64,000 bases of DNA from [Clostridium] aminophilum (GTDB lineage Bacteria; Bacillota; Clostridia; Lachnospirales; Lachnospiraceae). How positions within the stretch are numbered: position 1 is the stretch's first letter; each line of letters begins with the position of its first letter. The DNA lies in assembly GCF_900101295.1 (NCBI RefSeq), contig NZ_FOIL01000005.1:42858-106857 (forward strand), written 5' to 3'. Under the pieces are notes generated by a model. The model searched no databases. It was not told the DNA's origin and saw only the letters and a program-made list of their open reading frames with translations. Positions 51,934-61,911 of this stretch are shown here, piece by piece. Both the position numbers and the translations under genes were made by a program.

Positions 51934-52998
51934 TTGAATATCAAGGAAAAGCTACTGGGGTATGGTAAGAAAACAATAACGTTGGATGATATTAAGAATA
52001 TTTTGAAAATAAGCTTAATGGATGAACAGAGAGCGTATGAACAGATTTCAGAAATGATAATGGAAGAGATTATTGAACCGGTCAGGTCGTCAGGTAAAAA
52101 CGGTAATATCCGCTATCCACTGTACAAAAAATACAGGATTTTGGTTAAAGAGGAAGGTGATCAAGAAATCATAGACGAAATCAAGCGGCTCCATCCTCTT
52201 CTGCTAAGGAGCGGGTATTTATCTGCCAACCCTATGGAATTCCATAGGAATAGAGACGTTGCGGAAGGCCTTAGTGCCTATCTGTTTAGAGATAATGACG
52301 AGACTTTTGTATCCAGAAAAGAGCGCTCTTTTGAGATATTCGGACATGAAAAAACACTTGATGACGGTCAGGTTAAAGCTTTTTTACGTAAGCTGCAGAT
52401 TGCCGAGTCAGAGCTGAGATTCTATGATACACCCGAGTACTGCTTTCATGATTATATCCCCGTCAGAAGGGACCACATGGTGCTTCTTATCTGTGAGAAC
52501 AAGGATATCTGGTTTAATATCCGAAGGCGTATGTTTGAGGATGAAATAAGGAGCCTGTTTGACATAGCAATTGATGGCGTGGTTTATGGCGAAGGCAACA
52601 AGGTATCTGACAGAACAGGAGCTCTTGAAGAGTATGTTAAGTTCATGGGAAATCCGGATGTAAAATTCTTATACTGGGGAGATATAGACAGAGAAGGTTT
52701 TGACATATTCAGAAGAACGAAAGATGCCAATGAAAGGCTTGATATATCTTTATTTGTGCCCGGATATAGAAAAATGATAGAAAGAGCAAGGAATATAGAA
52801 CTTGAGGATAGTCCGTCTTCCAAGAAACAGGGCATGCGTTTTGACGATCTGCTCAAAGATTTTTCACCCTCAGAGCAGGAATTCTTGATAGACATATTTG
52901 AGAATAACAAGCTTATTCCTCAGGAAATAATATCGTATAAGTATTTGAGAGACGGTATCTTCAATGATGTGGAGGTGAAGCCAGATGCTTCGTTCTGA
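51934..52998 (+). CDS. jetD: Wadjet defence protein JetD (TOPRIM nuclease)
   Basis: A 354-residue protein whose C-terminal half has a TOPRIM signature: Glu188 in [11 protein letters not shown] and DxD at 250-252 in [10 protein letters not shown]. This matches JetD, the nuclease that linearises extruded plasmid loops. The start at 51934 is supported by GGGGGGAAG upstream and the flanking jetA-jetB-jetC genes. JetD comes first here, whereas the best-known Wadjet order is A-B-C-D. It overlaps jetA by 14 bases. Confidence 0.85.
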   Translation: MNIKEKLLGYGKKTITLDDIKNILKISLMDEQRAYEQISEMIMEEIIEPVRSSGKNGNIRYPLYKKYRILVKEEGDQEIIDEIKRLHPLLLRSGYLSANPMEFHRNRDVAEGLSAYLFRDNDETFVSRKERSFEIFGHEKTLDDGQVKAFLRKLQIAESELRFYDTPEYCFHDYIPVRRDHMVLLICENKDIWFNIRRRMFEDEIRSLFDIAIDGVVYGEGNKVSDRTGALEEYVKFMGNPDVKFLYWGDIDREGFDIFRRTKDANERLDISLFVPGYRKMIERARNIELEDSPSSKKQGMRFDDLLKDFSPSEQEFLIDIFENNKLIPQEIISYKYLRDGIFNDVEVKPDASF

Positions 52999-54532
52999 CA
53001 TAAAAGAGATGCTTTCGGATTTTCAGAACAGAATGAAGTTTATTGATATCGTCAGGAGTATTACTGTAACAAGTTATCCGGATGAGATAAAGAAGATGTT
53101 TCGTGGAGACTACGATTATATCAATAATCTTGTTGTTGCGGTTCTTTTGTATATCAAGGAGCGTACTCTGAGTGACAGGCAGTCATGCACACTCAAGGAT
53201 ATCGCCGGATTTCTTGACAGCATAATCCGGATTGTCCCTGACGGATATGAAATTGACACGTATAAACTTGCCGGTTTCATTGTGGTTAATGTTCTTCAGA
53301 ATAACGGGAAGCTCATTGAATACAATACATTCTATGCGGATTCCGAAAGTTTCAGGAAGATGCCAATCCGCCTTGTCAATGAGGAAAAGGGTTCCTACCA
53401 TCTGACAGACGATGTTTTTGACTTCCTTTACAGATCGAAAGAGATAGAGTCTGAACTGGATTATTCTGTTACGCGCTTTAAGATGCAGGAATACATGAAG
53501 CGTAAGAATTATTCAGAGGCACTCTCCCAGAGTAGGGAACTGGTTGCACGGCTCCGCAATATGAGTCACAGCATGGATGATTTCATTTTGAGATGCCGTG
53601 AAAATATCGCAAAGATAACGGTGGATGAGTATGAGAGAATTGTAGGGCAGTTCAGAAGCCTTATGTTTGATGAGCAGAAAGAGCTGGAGGAAATACAGAA
53701 GAATGCCCGTAAGGAGGCAGAGGCGATAAGAAGCGCTCTGGATAATGGCGCAGACACTGAAGAAGCCAGGAAGAACCTGAAAGCCCTGAATGAAATCAAT
53801 AAAAATCTCGATATTACCATATTGGAGCAGCGATCCCTCATAAATGCAAAGAGTTCTGTATCGGAAAGCTATAAGCAGATGCTTCGGGACAGTTTTGTGA
53901 TAAAAAGTTTTGATCGTATGAACTTTGAACAGGATATCATGGTGAAGCTGAGAAAGATGGGAGATGGTCTGGGGGATGCTGTACACACAATCATGGAGCC
54001 GCTGCTTAGTCCGGAATTTGATAAGAAATTCAGTATCGAAAACTTCTATGCAGCCTGCGGAACTATCAGTAATGAGGAAGAGGACAAGGGACTCAGCATT
54101 GATGAAACTGATATAAAAGCTGAGGAAGCGGGAAAAAAGAGAAACGAAATATACATGGAGATATGCACGGCGTTTTTTGCATTCCTTCAGAAGGAACGTT
54201 TTTTTGAGATAAAAAAGTTCATAAGATCCCTGTCAATGGATGAGCTTATGAAATGGAATAAGGAAAGTGCTCTTCCCAATACACTTATGACCATATACCA
54301 GAAAAAGGAGATTGATTTTGAGACGCTTCATGATGATGGGACCCTGTTTGCAAAAGAACCCCTGGGCGAGTTTGACCTTCTCTGGGTTCTCAGCAATATG
54401 CCACAGGATTATCTGAAAGTGAAAAAGATAACATTTTCTACATCTGACCAGAAATTCGAATTTACGGTAGATGATGGGGAAAAGCAGGTGACAATAGAAA
54501 TGACCAATTTTACAGTTGAGGTGGAGCGATGA
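52985..54532 (+). CDS. jetA: Wadjet defence protein JetA (MukF-like kleisin)
   Basis: A 515-residue, mostly helical protein rich in charged residues, with coiled-coil stretches near residues 170-300. JetA links the SMC-like JetC heads and resembles the kleisin MukF. Identification rests on position in the jetD-A-B-C operon, size and lack of membrane segments; the overlap pattern (14 bases with jetD, 4 with jetB) shows tight coupling. Confidence 0.8.
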   Translation: MLRSDIKEMLSDFQNRMKFIDIVRSITVTSYPDEIKKMFRGDYDYINNLVVAVLLYIKERTLSDRQSCTLKDIAGFLDSIIRIVPDGYEIDTYKLAGFIVVNVLQNNGKLIEYNTFYADSESFRKMPIRLVNEEKGSYHLTDDVFDFLYRSKEIESELDYSVTRFKMQEYMKRKNYSEALSQSRELVARLRNMSHSMDDFILRCRENIAKITVDEYERIVGQFRSLMFDEQKELEEIQKNARKEAEAIRSALDNGADTEEARKNLKALNEINKNLDITILEQRSLINAKSSVSESYKQMLRDSFVIKSFDRMNFEQDIMVKLRKMGDGLGDAVHTIMEPLLSPEFDKKFSIENFYAACGTISNEEEDKGLSIDETDIKAEEAGKKRNEIYMEICTAFFAFLQKERFFEIKKFIRSLSMDELMKWNKESALPNTLMTIYQKKEIDFETLHDDGTLFAKEPLGEFDLLWVLSNMPQDYLKVKKITFSTSDQKFEFTVDDGEKQVTIEMTNFTVEVER

Positions 54533-55236
54533 TGAAAAGTGCGCTTAAGCTCTATCATCAGCTTATGAAAAAAGGCTGGATAGATCGTGATGATGACGGC
54601 GTATTATGGGGATTTGTAGAAGACTCGGAAGCAAGGGACGAGCTGGATCAGATGGGGGCTGAACTTGGGTTTGAAATAATTCCTGCACAGAACCGGATTT
54701 ATATGGTACCGACTCAGGACAACGACCTGTTTCTAAAAAACAATATTGATTACAGATCTGATATCAAGGCAGGTAATGATGTAAGGACAAGAGACCTGTA
54801 CCTGCTAAATTATCTTGCTATTTACATTTTATATATATTCTTTAAGGGTGAAGGGGCAGAGACACTTGTCAGAGATTTTATCACAAAGGAACAACTTATC
54901 AAGGAGTTCACCGATCACTGTATCCGTGTGACACAGAAAGGTGTGGATGGTGAGGATAAGGAAGAAGACTTCAGTGATAGCTTTTTTATGCTGGCAGAGG
55001 ACTGGCTCGGTAAAAAGGAAGGAGATCCTTCAAGCAGAAGGGTAGATGACCGATACGGCATTGTAAATAAAATCCTTCTTAAGTTTCGGGCAGATGATTT
55101 ATTTGTAGAGGGCGAAGATGGAAGGGTGGCTCCAACAAAGAAAACAAAAGATCTTATGCCATATGTGCTCAGAAAAGAGCGCGCTCAGATGATTAATGCA
55201 TGGATTGAGGGGGATAAACATGCCACAGATAAATAA
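54529..55236 (+). CDS. jetB: Wadjet defence protein JetB (MukE-like)
   Basis: A 235-residue protein with winged-helix-like character and an acidic central region, as expected for JetB/MukE, which bridges kleisin and SMC subunits. The start ATG overlaps jetA (ATGA). It is 17 bases into jetC. Assigned mainly from operon position and length. Confidence 0.8.
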   Translation: MMKSALKLYHQLMKKGWIDRDDDGVLWGFVEDSEARDELDQMGAELGFEIIPAQNRIYMVPTQDNDLFLKNNIDYRSDIKAGNDVRTRDLYLLNYLAIYILYIFFKGEGAETLVRDFITKEQLIKEFTDHCIRVTQKGVDGEDKEEDFSDSFFMLAEDWLGKKEGDPSSRRVDDRYGIVNKILLKFRADDLFVEGEDGRVAPTKKTKDLMPYVLRKERAQMINAWIEGDKHATDK

Positions 55237-58200
55237 GATCAGGATTGTAAACTTTAATTATAATGATGGCAACCGTTTTATCCCAGATGAATTATATGAT
55301 CTTTCATCAGATAAGGGAGAGGCGCTTAATTCGCTTTTTAACCTGAATAATGGCGGAGGCAAGACCGTCCTGGTCCAGCTTATGATGCAGCCGGTGCATC
55401 CGAGGGCCATGGCAGGCGGAAGACGTATTGAGGATTATTTTGGCCGCCCGGGAGATCATTCTTTTGTACTTGTTGAATGGAATCTGGACGGAAGTGATGA
55501 TAAGCTCCTGACCGGTATTGCCATAGCCGGAAGTGCCAGCGAGAATAATGACGAAAATTCAAGAGGAAATATCATCCGGTACTATACCTTTAAGACTGTT
55601 TATGAAAACAGTTATTCTTCCTACAGCATATCGGCGTTAGAACTTTCAAAAAATGAGAATGGAAAGTATGTGCCGGCACCGTTTAACTATGTAAGGGACA
55701 AAGCCAAAAACAGCAGAGGTGTTTTGGAAGATTATTCCTCGGATGAAAGCACGAAATGGACAAAGGCGCTTTCCGAATATGGCATTTACAGATCTGAGTG
55801 GGAAACGGTAATAGAGGCGCTTAACAAAGATGAAGGCGGATTGAACCAGTATTTTGATGAGGCAAAAACATCGGACAAACTGATTTCAAAATTCTTTATT
55901 CCGGCAATTGAAAACAAAATGAAAAGTGTGGCTTCAAGTGGAACAGATTCATCTCTTGAAACTATGCTGATCAACTATGCAAAAAGGATCTCAGAGAAAG
56001 AAGCGGTCATTAGAGAACGAGATACAAACAGAAGACTGATCGCAGAATTGTCAGACCTCGGTCAGAGGAGTGACGATCTGTATACAGTCGGGGAAAACTT
56101 GTCAGATAGTATTGGTGAGGCCTGCGGTTTTAAGGCTTCCGTTGGAAGAAAGATTGGGAATATCGATGAAAGCCTGTCTGGAACCGTGGAGGAACTCCAA
56201 CGCGTAGAAGCCAAGATCAGACATATAGAACACGAGGAAAAATCCAAAGAATATTACGATGCCGGTGGTGAGCATGAGGCTGCGGTTCATGCTCTTTCGG
56301 ATGCAAAAGAAGCTCTTGATCAGGCAAGGGAAGAATCAAGAGTAAAAAAGCATGACGAAGATATTCTGCAATCAGCAAGGCTTTATCGGCAGATTGTAGA
56401 GGCAGACAGTCAGATAACCGCATATAAGAAGCTTATCGAGGAAAAAGAAAATGATTCTGAAGACGCGGAAACTGTGGGGAAGCTCAAATACTCCTGCATG
56501 GTGAAAGCAAAACATGAGAGTGAAATCCTGTCACAGAGTATTTCGGGGGTGGATGATCAGCTTCAGATCAAGAATGATGAATTGCGTGACAGCAAGGCTG
56601 AAATGGAACGTGCTGAAGTGCTTTTGAACGACGAAAAGCAGAATCATGCACAGATCACTGCCAATCTGAATGCCTCAAAAGATAGTACTGATACCAAAGT
56701 TAAGACGTTAAGAATCGAAGCTGTAAGAATGCTGGATGGATTCTATTCTGAAAAAGATATAGATGATGAGCGCAGTAAACAGGCTGAAGATAGAGAAAAA
56801 GCTGTCGTCTTTATAGAAAAACTTCAAAATGAGATAAAGGCTTTGGATGACAGGAAAAATGAAATCCCGGGTGAATTGGCTGATGTAAAAATTGAATATG
56901 GTAGGCTGTCAGGGGAGAAAAAAGCAGCGGAGGATGCGCTTTCAGAATACAGAACATTACTGGACTTGCTTGAATCTGTTTGTAGTAAATACAGTCTTGA
57001 GAACAGCGCTGTTTTTTCCGGAAGATTAAAAAGTGTACTGCTGGAAGAAACAGAGATGAACGGAGCAAAGCTTAGAAAGCTTCAGCAGGACAAGCAGTCT
57101 TTGAAAGAAAGGCTTAAGGCAGCAAAAGAAGGCCATGTTCATATTCTGCCTGACATCCTGAAATATGTTCTGTCTACAGGGGTATACTGTCAGACCGGTG
57201 AAGAATATATTACCGGGCTACTGGAAAATAGTGCCATTACTCAGGAAAAAGCCGGGGATATTATGGAAAGGCATCCGGAATTTGCATTTTCGCTTCTTTT
57301 CAATAATGAAAAGGATATGGAAAAAATGTTATCTGCAGGTAATGTGGAATGGCTTCCCGCTTCTGTTCCGCTATTTACCATGGCGCAGGTGAACGCCTTT
57401 ATGTCCGGAGATATGGACAGAACTTCATTTCTGGCAGCATTTGACAGAGCGTATTTTGCTGACAGATCAGGCTACTGCGAAAGATTGGAAAATGAAATAC
57501 GTTCCAAGGAAGAAAACCTGCAGCGCTTTAGCGAAAGACTGCGTGACAGCGAGGAAGAGAAGAGACTTGCAGACCAGTTTGATTATCCTGAGGACTGGAG
57601 TTCTTTGCAGGAAAAAGTGATTGCTGAATTGCAGGAGAATATTCTTGATTTGGAGAGGAGAAGAAAGGCGCTGAAAGAGGAACAGGGCAGAATAAAAGAA
57701 AGGATTGATAAACTTAAGGATGACTTGAGTCGTGAAGAAAAGCTTTTGCAGGAACTTACCATGTGGTTTGAGTCATTTGCAGAACTCAGCATAATGATCG
57801 CTAAGGAAAACGAGTGGTACACAAAAGCGCAGGAAGCATATGTTGCCCTGAAAAAAGCAGAAAGCTCATATAAAAAGACATGTGAGACAGTGATCAAATG
57901 CCGGGATGAGCTGACATCATTGGATAATGACCGTAAGCAGTATGCTGATCATTTGGCTAAAGTCCGGGTTGTTTTAGAGAATACCAGTAATGCAAAGGAA
58001 ACGGAACTTGCAGAAGGCACTTTGGAAGAGCTGTATTCGCAGTATCAGACGCTTTTGGGGAGTCTGAGTGAAAGCCTTGAAATTCTCAAGATCAGCCTTG
58101 ACAAAGCACAGCAGGAAAAAGCCGAACATGAAAAAGAACTTGAGGATTATGGGTGCGATCAATCCGAATATGAAACGGTTCATTTTTCAACGGAAGCCCT

Positions 58201-59602
58201 TAAAAATGCGAAAGACGCAGTAAGATTTGCTTCTGAGAAAATGGAGAAGGCACAGTCCATATTTGGTGCATGCAATGTAAAAGTGGCATCGGCCAGGCAG
58301 AGATTTGATGCCGCAGGAAAAGCGCTTGAAGACTTTGACGGGATTGCGCTCCCGCAAAGTGAGATAGGAGAAGATTTCAAAAACCGGGTAAAGGCCGCAA
58401 AACTGGAGATAAAGCAGTTAAGTGAAAGGAAGGAGTCTCGTGAGCGTGAAAAACGTTCACTGGAGAGAATTTATGATCGCGTAGGAGATGTCTTAAAGCC
58501 GATTCAGTTCGGAAACATAATAAAAACAGTGACATTATCCGAACAACCGGATGTCCAGTGGGAGTCCATACATGAAAATCTTATTCATGTGCAGAAGACC
58601 TTCATGGATCAGAAAGAAAAACTGAACAGCAGAATAAGAACAACTGTGGCAGAGTTTAAGGACATAGCTCTTTCTGAAATAGTCAATAAGCTTGGTGCGA
58701 TCGGTGAGATGCTGGATGATTCAGGGATGAAGGGAGACCGGCTTTATACGGTTAGCGAGAGTATCAGCACAATGACAGCCTCCATAGAGAAGATTAACAG
58801 CAGGATTGAGACTGATCTCAGGGAGATTGAAAATGACTTTAATGACATCGTAGACCAGTGCATGAACCAGGGGAAGAGAATGTACCTGGATCTTCGCATG
58901 ATAGCAGCCAGCTCCAAGGCTCATATTTTTGAGGGTAAACCTCAGACACAGATGGTGAAAATGGATCTTCCTGAGGAAAAAGAAATATCCGGGGAAGCGT
59001 CAAGAGTATCTATAAAAACGGAGATTGAGCAGGGGGCGAATGAGATCAAAGAACTCCTTGGAGGCGGTGCTGATGAAAAGCAGATACAAAAGCGCGCCAG
59101 AACGATCGTTTCAAGTGAGCGGCTCCTTCATAAGTACATACGCCAGGAATCTATAAAGATCAAGGTTTACAAGATAGATATGAACAGCGCCAACTCTGTA
59201 TATAAAGGCTGGGAGGAAACTCTGACACAGAGCTCCGGTGCCGAAAAGTTTGTGGTATTTTTCTCTGTGGTATTGACGCTCATGAATTATACAAGGTCAT
59301 CAGCAGGGCTTGTCAGCAAAAATGTTAAGAGTGTTCTGATCCTTGATAATCCGTTTGGAAAGATAACCTCAGCGCATCTTTTAAAGCCGATGTTTGATAT
59401 CGCAAAGCACTTCAATGTTCAGCTGATCTGCCTGTCCGACATCAATAAGAGCGATGTTGTAGGTTGCTTTGACTGTGTCATCAAACTTGTCATAAAAGCA
59501 CAGAGCCTCTCGAACTTTGAAATCATGACACATGAGGGAAATGAGAGGATTGAGCACGGCTACTATAAGATCATGAACGGGCAGATGAGCTTGTTTGGAT
59601 GA
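55220..59602 (+). CDS. jetC: Wadjet defence protein JetC (MukB-like SMC ATPase)
   Basis: A 1460-residue SMC-type protein. Walker A LNNGGGKT (residues 42-49) lies near the N-terminus, long coiled coils fill the middle with a hinge between (about 590-720), and the C-terminus has the signature TQSSGAEKFVVFF and Walker B VLILDNPFGKI. JetC extrudes DNA loops with JetAB so that JetD can cut closed circular plasmids. ATG 55220 follows GAGGGGG; an earlier ATG at 55196 lies inside jetB. Base composition is more AT-rich than the upstream housekeeping genes. Confidence 0.92.
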   Translation: MPQINKIRIVNFNYNDGNRFIPDELYDLSSDKGEALNSLFNLNNGGGKTVLVQLMMQPVHPRAMAGGRRIEDYFGRPGDHSFVLVEWNLDGSDDKLLTGIAIAGSASENNDENSRGNIIRYYTFKTVYENSYSSYSISALELSKNENGKYVPAPFNYVRDKAKNSRGVLEDYSSDESTKWTKALSEYGIYRSEWETVIEALNKDEGGLNQYFDEAKTSDKLISKFFIPAIENKMKSVASSGTDSSLETMLINYAKRISEKEAVIRERDTNRRLIAELSDLGQRSDDLYTVGENLSDSIGEACGFKASVGRKIGNIDESLSGTVEELQRVEAKIRHIEHEEKSKEYYDAGGEHEAAVHALSDAKEALDQAREESRVKKHDEDILQSARLYRQIVEADSQITAYKKLIEEKENDSEDAETVGKLKYSCMVKAKHESEILSQSISGVDDQLQIKNDELRDSKAEMERAEVLLNDEKQNHAQITANLNASKDSTDTKVKTLRIEAVRMLDGFYSEKDIDDERSKQAEDREKAVVFIEKLQNEIKALDDRKNEIPGELADVKIEYGRLSGEKKAAEDALSEYRTLLDLLESVCSKYSLENSAVFSGRLKSVLLEETEMNGAKLRKLQQDKQSLKERLKAAKEGHVHILPDILKYVLSTGVYCQTGEEYITGLLENSAITQEKAGDIMERHPEFAFSLLFNNEKDMEKMLSAGNVEWLPASVPLFTMAQVNAFMSGDMDRTSFLAAFDRAYFADRSGYCERLENEIRSKEENLQRFSERLRDSEEEKRLADQFDYPEDWSSLQEKVIAELQENILDLERRRKALKEEQGRIKERIDKLKDDLSREEKLLQELTMWFESFAELSIMIAKENEWYTKAQEAYVALKKAESSYKKTCETVIKCRDELTSLDNDRKQYADHLAKVRVVLENTSNAKETELAEGTLEELYSQYQTLLGSLSESLEILKISLDKAQQEKAEHEKELEDYGCDQSEYETVHFSTEALKNAKDAVRFASEKMEKAQSIFGACNVKVASARQRFDAAGKALEDFDGIALPQSEIGEDFKNRVKAAKLEIKQLSERKESREREKRSLERIYDRVGDVLKPIQFGNIIKTVTLSEQPDVQWESIHENLIHVQKTFMDQKEKLNSRIRTTVAEFKDIALSEIVNKLGAIGEMLDDSGMKGDRLYTVSESISTMTASIEKINSRIETDLREIENDFNDIVDQCMNQGKRMYLDLRMIAASSKAHIFEGKPQTQMVKMDLPEEKEISGEASRVSIKTEIEQGANEIKELLGGGADEKQIQKRARTIVSSERLLHKYIRQESIKIKVYKIDMNSANSVYKGWEETLTQSSGAEKFVVFFSVVLTLMNYTRSSAGLVSKNVKSVLILDNPFGKITSAHLLKPMFDIAKHFNVQLICLSDINKSDVVGCFDCVIKLVIKAQSLSNFEIMTHEGNERIEHGYYKIMNGQMSLFG

Positions 59603-60103
59603 TAAAGGCTTTTTATCGGTCAAAACATAATTCGCAGAAATAGAGGTTTTTAATTAAGATGATAAGAGTTTTTATTCGTTTGCCATGGCAACTGATTCCA
59701 CGAATCTCTTAAAGTCAGTAATAGCAAGGCTTGTGGGGGTTTTTAGGTGGATTTGTAACCCACTTTTAACCCGGGCAGTTTTTGTGCAAATGTTACAAAG
59801 TAACAAAATGACAGTGATTTTGGAGATGTGACATACAATTACATATGACGAAGCGCACTTAATCTTAAGTGTGCTTCGCTACCAATAAACAACCCCATCG
59901 GGACGTGTCAAAAGCAGTAAAGATGTGCTGGAGTTTGACGCGGTCTGGTGGGGTTGTTAGTTGTTTAAATATTTACGAGAAATGATAAGCAAATTATGAA
60001 TCATATAAGTTGCCGATTCGTGCAAATTTGTTGCTGATTGAAAGTGTTCGCGTCATAGAATATAATAAAATAATGAGTTTTTATTGGATTACGGAGGTTT
60101 GAT
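59603..60103. other. non-coding stretch with two dyads between jetC and the Fic gene
   Basis: CGAAGCGCACTTAA-TC-TTAAGTGTGCTTCG (59849-59878) is a near-perfect palindrome. A 25-base imperfect inverted repeat pairs 59888-59912 with 59934-59958 around a 21-base spacer. The rest is AT-rich with no gene. The dyads could be terminators or the ends of a small mobile element. Confidence 0.5.
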
Positions 60104-61180
60104 ATGAAGGATATTAAAAAAGATCCATTTGAGGAATATATAAAAAATCTTCCTCCTACAAGAAAAGAACTTGGACAAGCTTGGCAGGCTGCGATTGGGT
60201 TGCAGGATGTTGATGGATTAAAACCATCTGAATACTTGTACGAGACTGCAAAAAAGAACATTGACGGTGAAATCTCTGTAGATGAGGCCGGAGACTTGAT
60301 TAATAGTTATTACGAGAGTAAAGATGGTCGTTCTGAGGTGGAGACGCGTACAGAAGAGGCTGATAAGGTGTCTGCAAGAATTGCAAAAATCTTATCTGAA
60401 AAGGCATTTACGTTTTCACCTACACAATATTTATCGATTCATCGAGAGCTGTTCCTTGGTATTTATTCCCATGCAGGAAAAATCAGAGATTATAATATCA
60501 CGAAAAAGGAATGGGTCCTTGATGGAGATACAGTTTCTTATGGTGGAGCTACTGAACTTCGAGAAACGCTGGATTATGATTTTTCTCGGGAAAGAGATTT
60601 TCGCTATAACGGTTTAACAATGGATGAGGTGATTCATCATTTAGCGGTTTTTATTTCCAGACTTTGGCAAATCCATGTGTTCGAGGAAGGAAATACCAGA
60701 ACGACAGCTGTGTTTTTAATAAAGTATCTTCGCATGCTTGGATTTGATGCCGAAAATTATTTGTTTGCGGAACACTCTTGGTATTTTCGAAATGCTTTGG
60801 TTAGGGCAAATTACAATAACATAAAGAATGGTATCTATGAAACGACAGAGTTCCTTGAAATGTTTTTAAGGAATCTTTTGCTGAATGAGAAACACGAGCT
60901 TCACAATAGAGAAATGCATGTTAGTGGTAGATTTTTATTGGGTCACGATGACTCGATAAATGACCCAATAAATGACCCGATAAAATTAGATGGACGTGAG
61001 CTTAAAATTATAGAGTTGTTACGTGAAGAAACTGGCTTAACACGAAAAGAGATGGCAGCTCGTTTAGATTGCTCGGATTCAACAATTAAGCGGTGCTTGC
61101 AGTCTATGGTTGAAAAGGGCGTACTGAAACGAATTGGCTCAAATAAAAAAGGTGAATGGATCATATTAGAAAAGAAGTAA
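60104..61180 (+). CDS. Fic family protein with winged-helix C-terminus
   Basis: A 358-residue protein. The Fic motif reads HVFEEGNTRT (residues 191-200), a variant of HPFxxGNGRxxR with Thr for the second Gly and no second Arg. An N-terminal segment near 45-72 (NIDGEISVDEAGDLINSYY) resembles the VbhA-type antitoxin helix. The C-terminus is an HTH domain (TRKEMAARLDCSDSTIKRCLQSMVEKG) preceded by a short DPIN repeat hinge. Fic enzymes usually AMP-ylate target proteins; a regulatory or toxin-antitoxin role is likely. The gene lies in AT-rich accessory DNA, with GGAGG at 60092-60096. Confidence 0.85.
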   Translation: MKDIKKDPFEEYIKNLPPTRKELGQAWQAAIGLQDVDGLKPSEYLYETAKKNIDGEISVDEAGDLINSYYESKDGRSEVETRTEEADKVSARIAKILSEKAFTFSPTQYLSIHRELFLGIYSHAGKIRDYNITKKEWVLDGDTVSYGGATELRETLDYDFSRERDFRYNGLTMDEVIHHLAVFISRLWQIHVFEEGNTRTTAVFLIKYLRMLGFDAENYLFAEHSWYFRNALVRANYNNIKNGIYETTEFLEMFLRNLLLNEKHELHNREMHVSGRFLLGHDDSINDPINDPIKLDGRELKIIELLREETGLTRKEMAARLDCSDSTIKRCLQSMVEKGVLKRIGSNKKGEWIILEKK

Positions 61181-61221
61181 TATAAACAAATGTATTTTTA
61201 CCGAATTACGGAGGATAAAGC

Positions 61222-61410
61222 ATGGATTATCTAACCTCAGCGGAATGTGCAAAGAAGTGGAATGTGTCTCAAAGAAGAGTAGCAATATATTGTAAAGAAG
61301 GACGAATTGAAGGAACTTTTCTTATGGGAAGAATGTGGCTGATTCCAAAAGATGCGAAGAAACCGGAAGATCCGAGAAGAGTCCGTAAAATTGGGCAGGA
61401 TAAGAAATGA
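61222..61410 (+). CDS. excisionase-like helix-turn-helix protein
   Basis: A 62-residue MerR/excisionase-type HTH_17 protein (LTSAECAKKWNVSQRRVAIYC, then a wing RIEGTFLMGRMWLIP). It is 41 bases after the Fic gene with GGAGG ahead of its ATG, a common pairing in mobile islands. Confidence 0.75.
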   Translation: MDYLTSAECAKKWNVSQRRVAIYCKEGRIEGTFLMGRMWLIPKDAKKPEDPRRVRKIGQDKK

Positions 61411-61502
61411 TTGTGGACTCAGTGAGTCCACAATCCAAGTTGGTGTTATGGAAGCTACTATAATATTTTAATAAGCTAAATGTAAGGAAGAATAAAGATA
61501 CT

Positions 61503-61760
61503 ATGCTAGAAAACATTGATGACGTTAATTCAGGAGTGTATAAAAGATGGATTTATTCTAATAAAGTGTATTACGAGCTTGTTTGTGATTATCTTCAAAA
61601 GATTAATTATAGTAGTCAGGATTATAATCATTTGATTTCACAAAAACTTAGTAGAGAGAAAAAAGGTATTCCGGAAGGTTTGCCAATTTCTAATGCTCTC
61701 GCTAATGTATATTTGACAGATATATTTCGTAAACCAGATAGTAGAATACATCGCGTATAA
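61503..61760 (+). pseudogene. reverse-transcriptase-like fragment
   Basis: 85 residues ending abruptly. The segment KKGIPEGLPISNALANVYL matches the GxPxGxxxS...LxN motif of bacterial reverse transcriptases (retron, Abi or DGR types). The catalytic YxDD and the first Asp block are absent, so it is not an active enzyme. It is followed by other broken coding remnants. Confidence 0.55.
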
Positions 61761-61901
61761 CGGCATGATGACAGACATTTCTGTACTTCAGGAATCGCCG
61801 TTTACAGATCAGGGAATGTTGTAGATATCTTTACAGATTCAACGGTTTGGAGCGCGATTAGAAAGGTAATTGAAAATAAAAACGCAAACGCGGTAGCGTA
61901 A
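61741..61901 (+). pseudogene. decayed coding remnant
   Basis: In another frame, EYIAYNGMMTDISVLQESPFTDQGML ends at a TAG. Past a frame shift, DIFTDSTVWSAIRKVIENKNANAVA runs to a TAA at 61901. Together they suggest a deleted and frameshifted gene joined to the RT fragment. The source family was not recognised. Confidence 0.45.
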
Positions 61902-61911
61902 GGAGAATATA

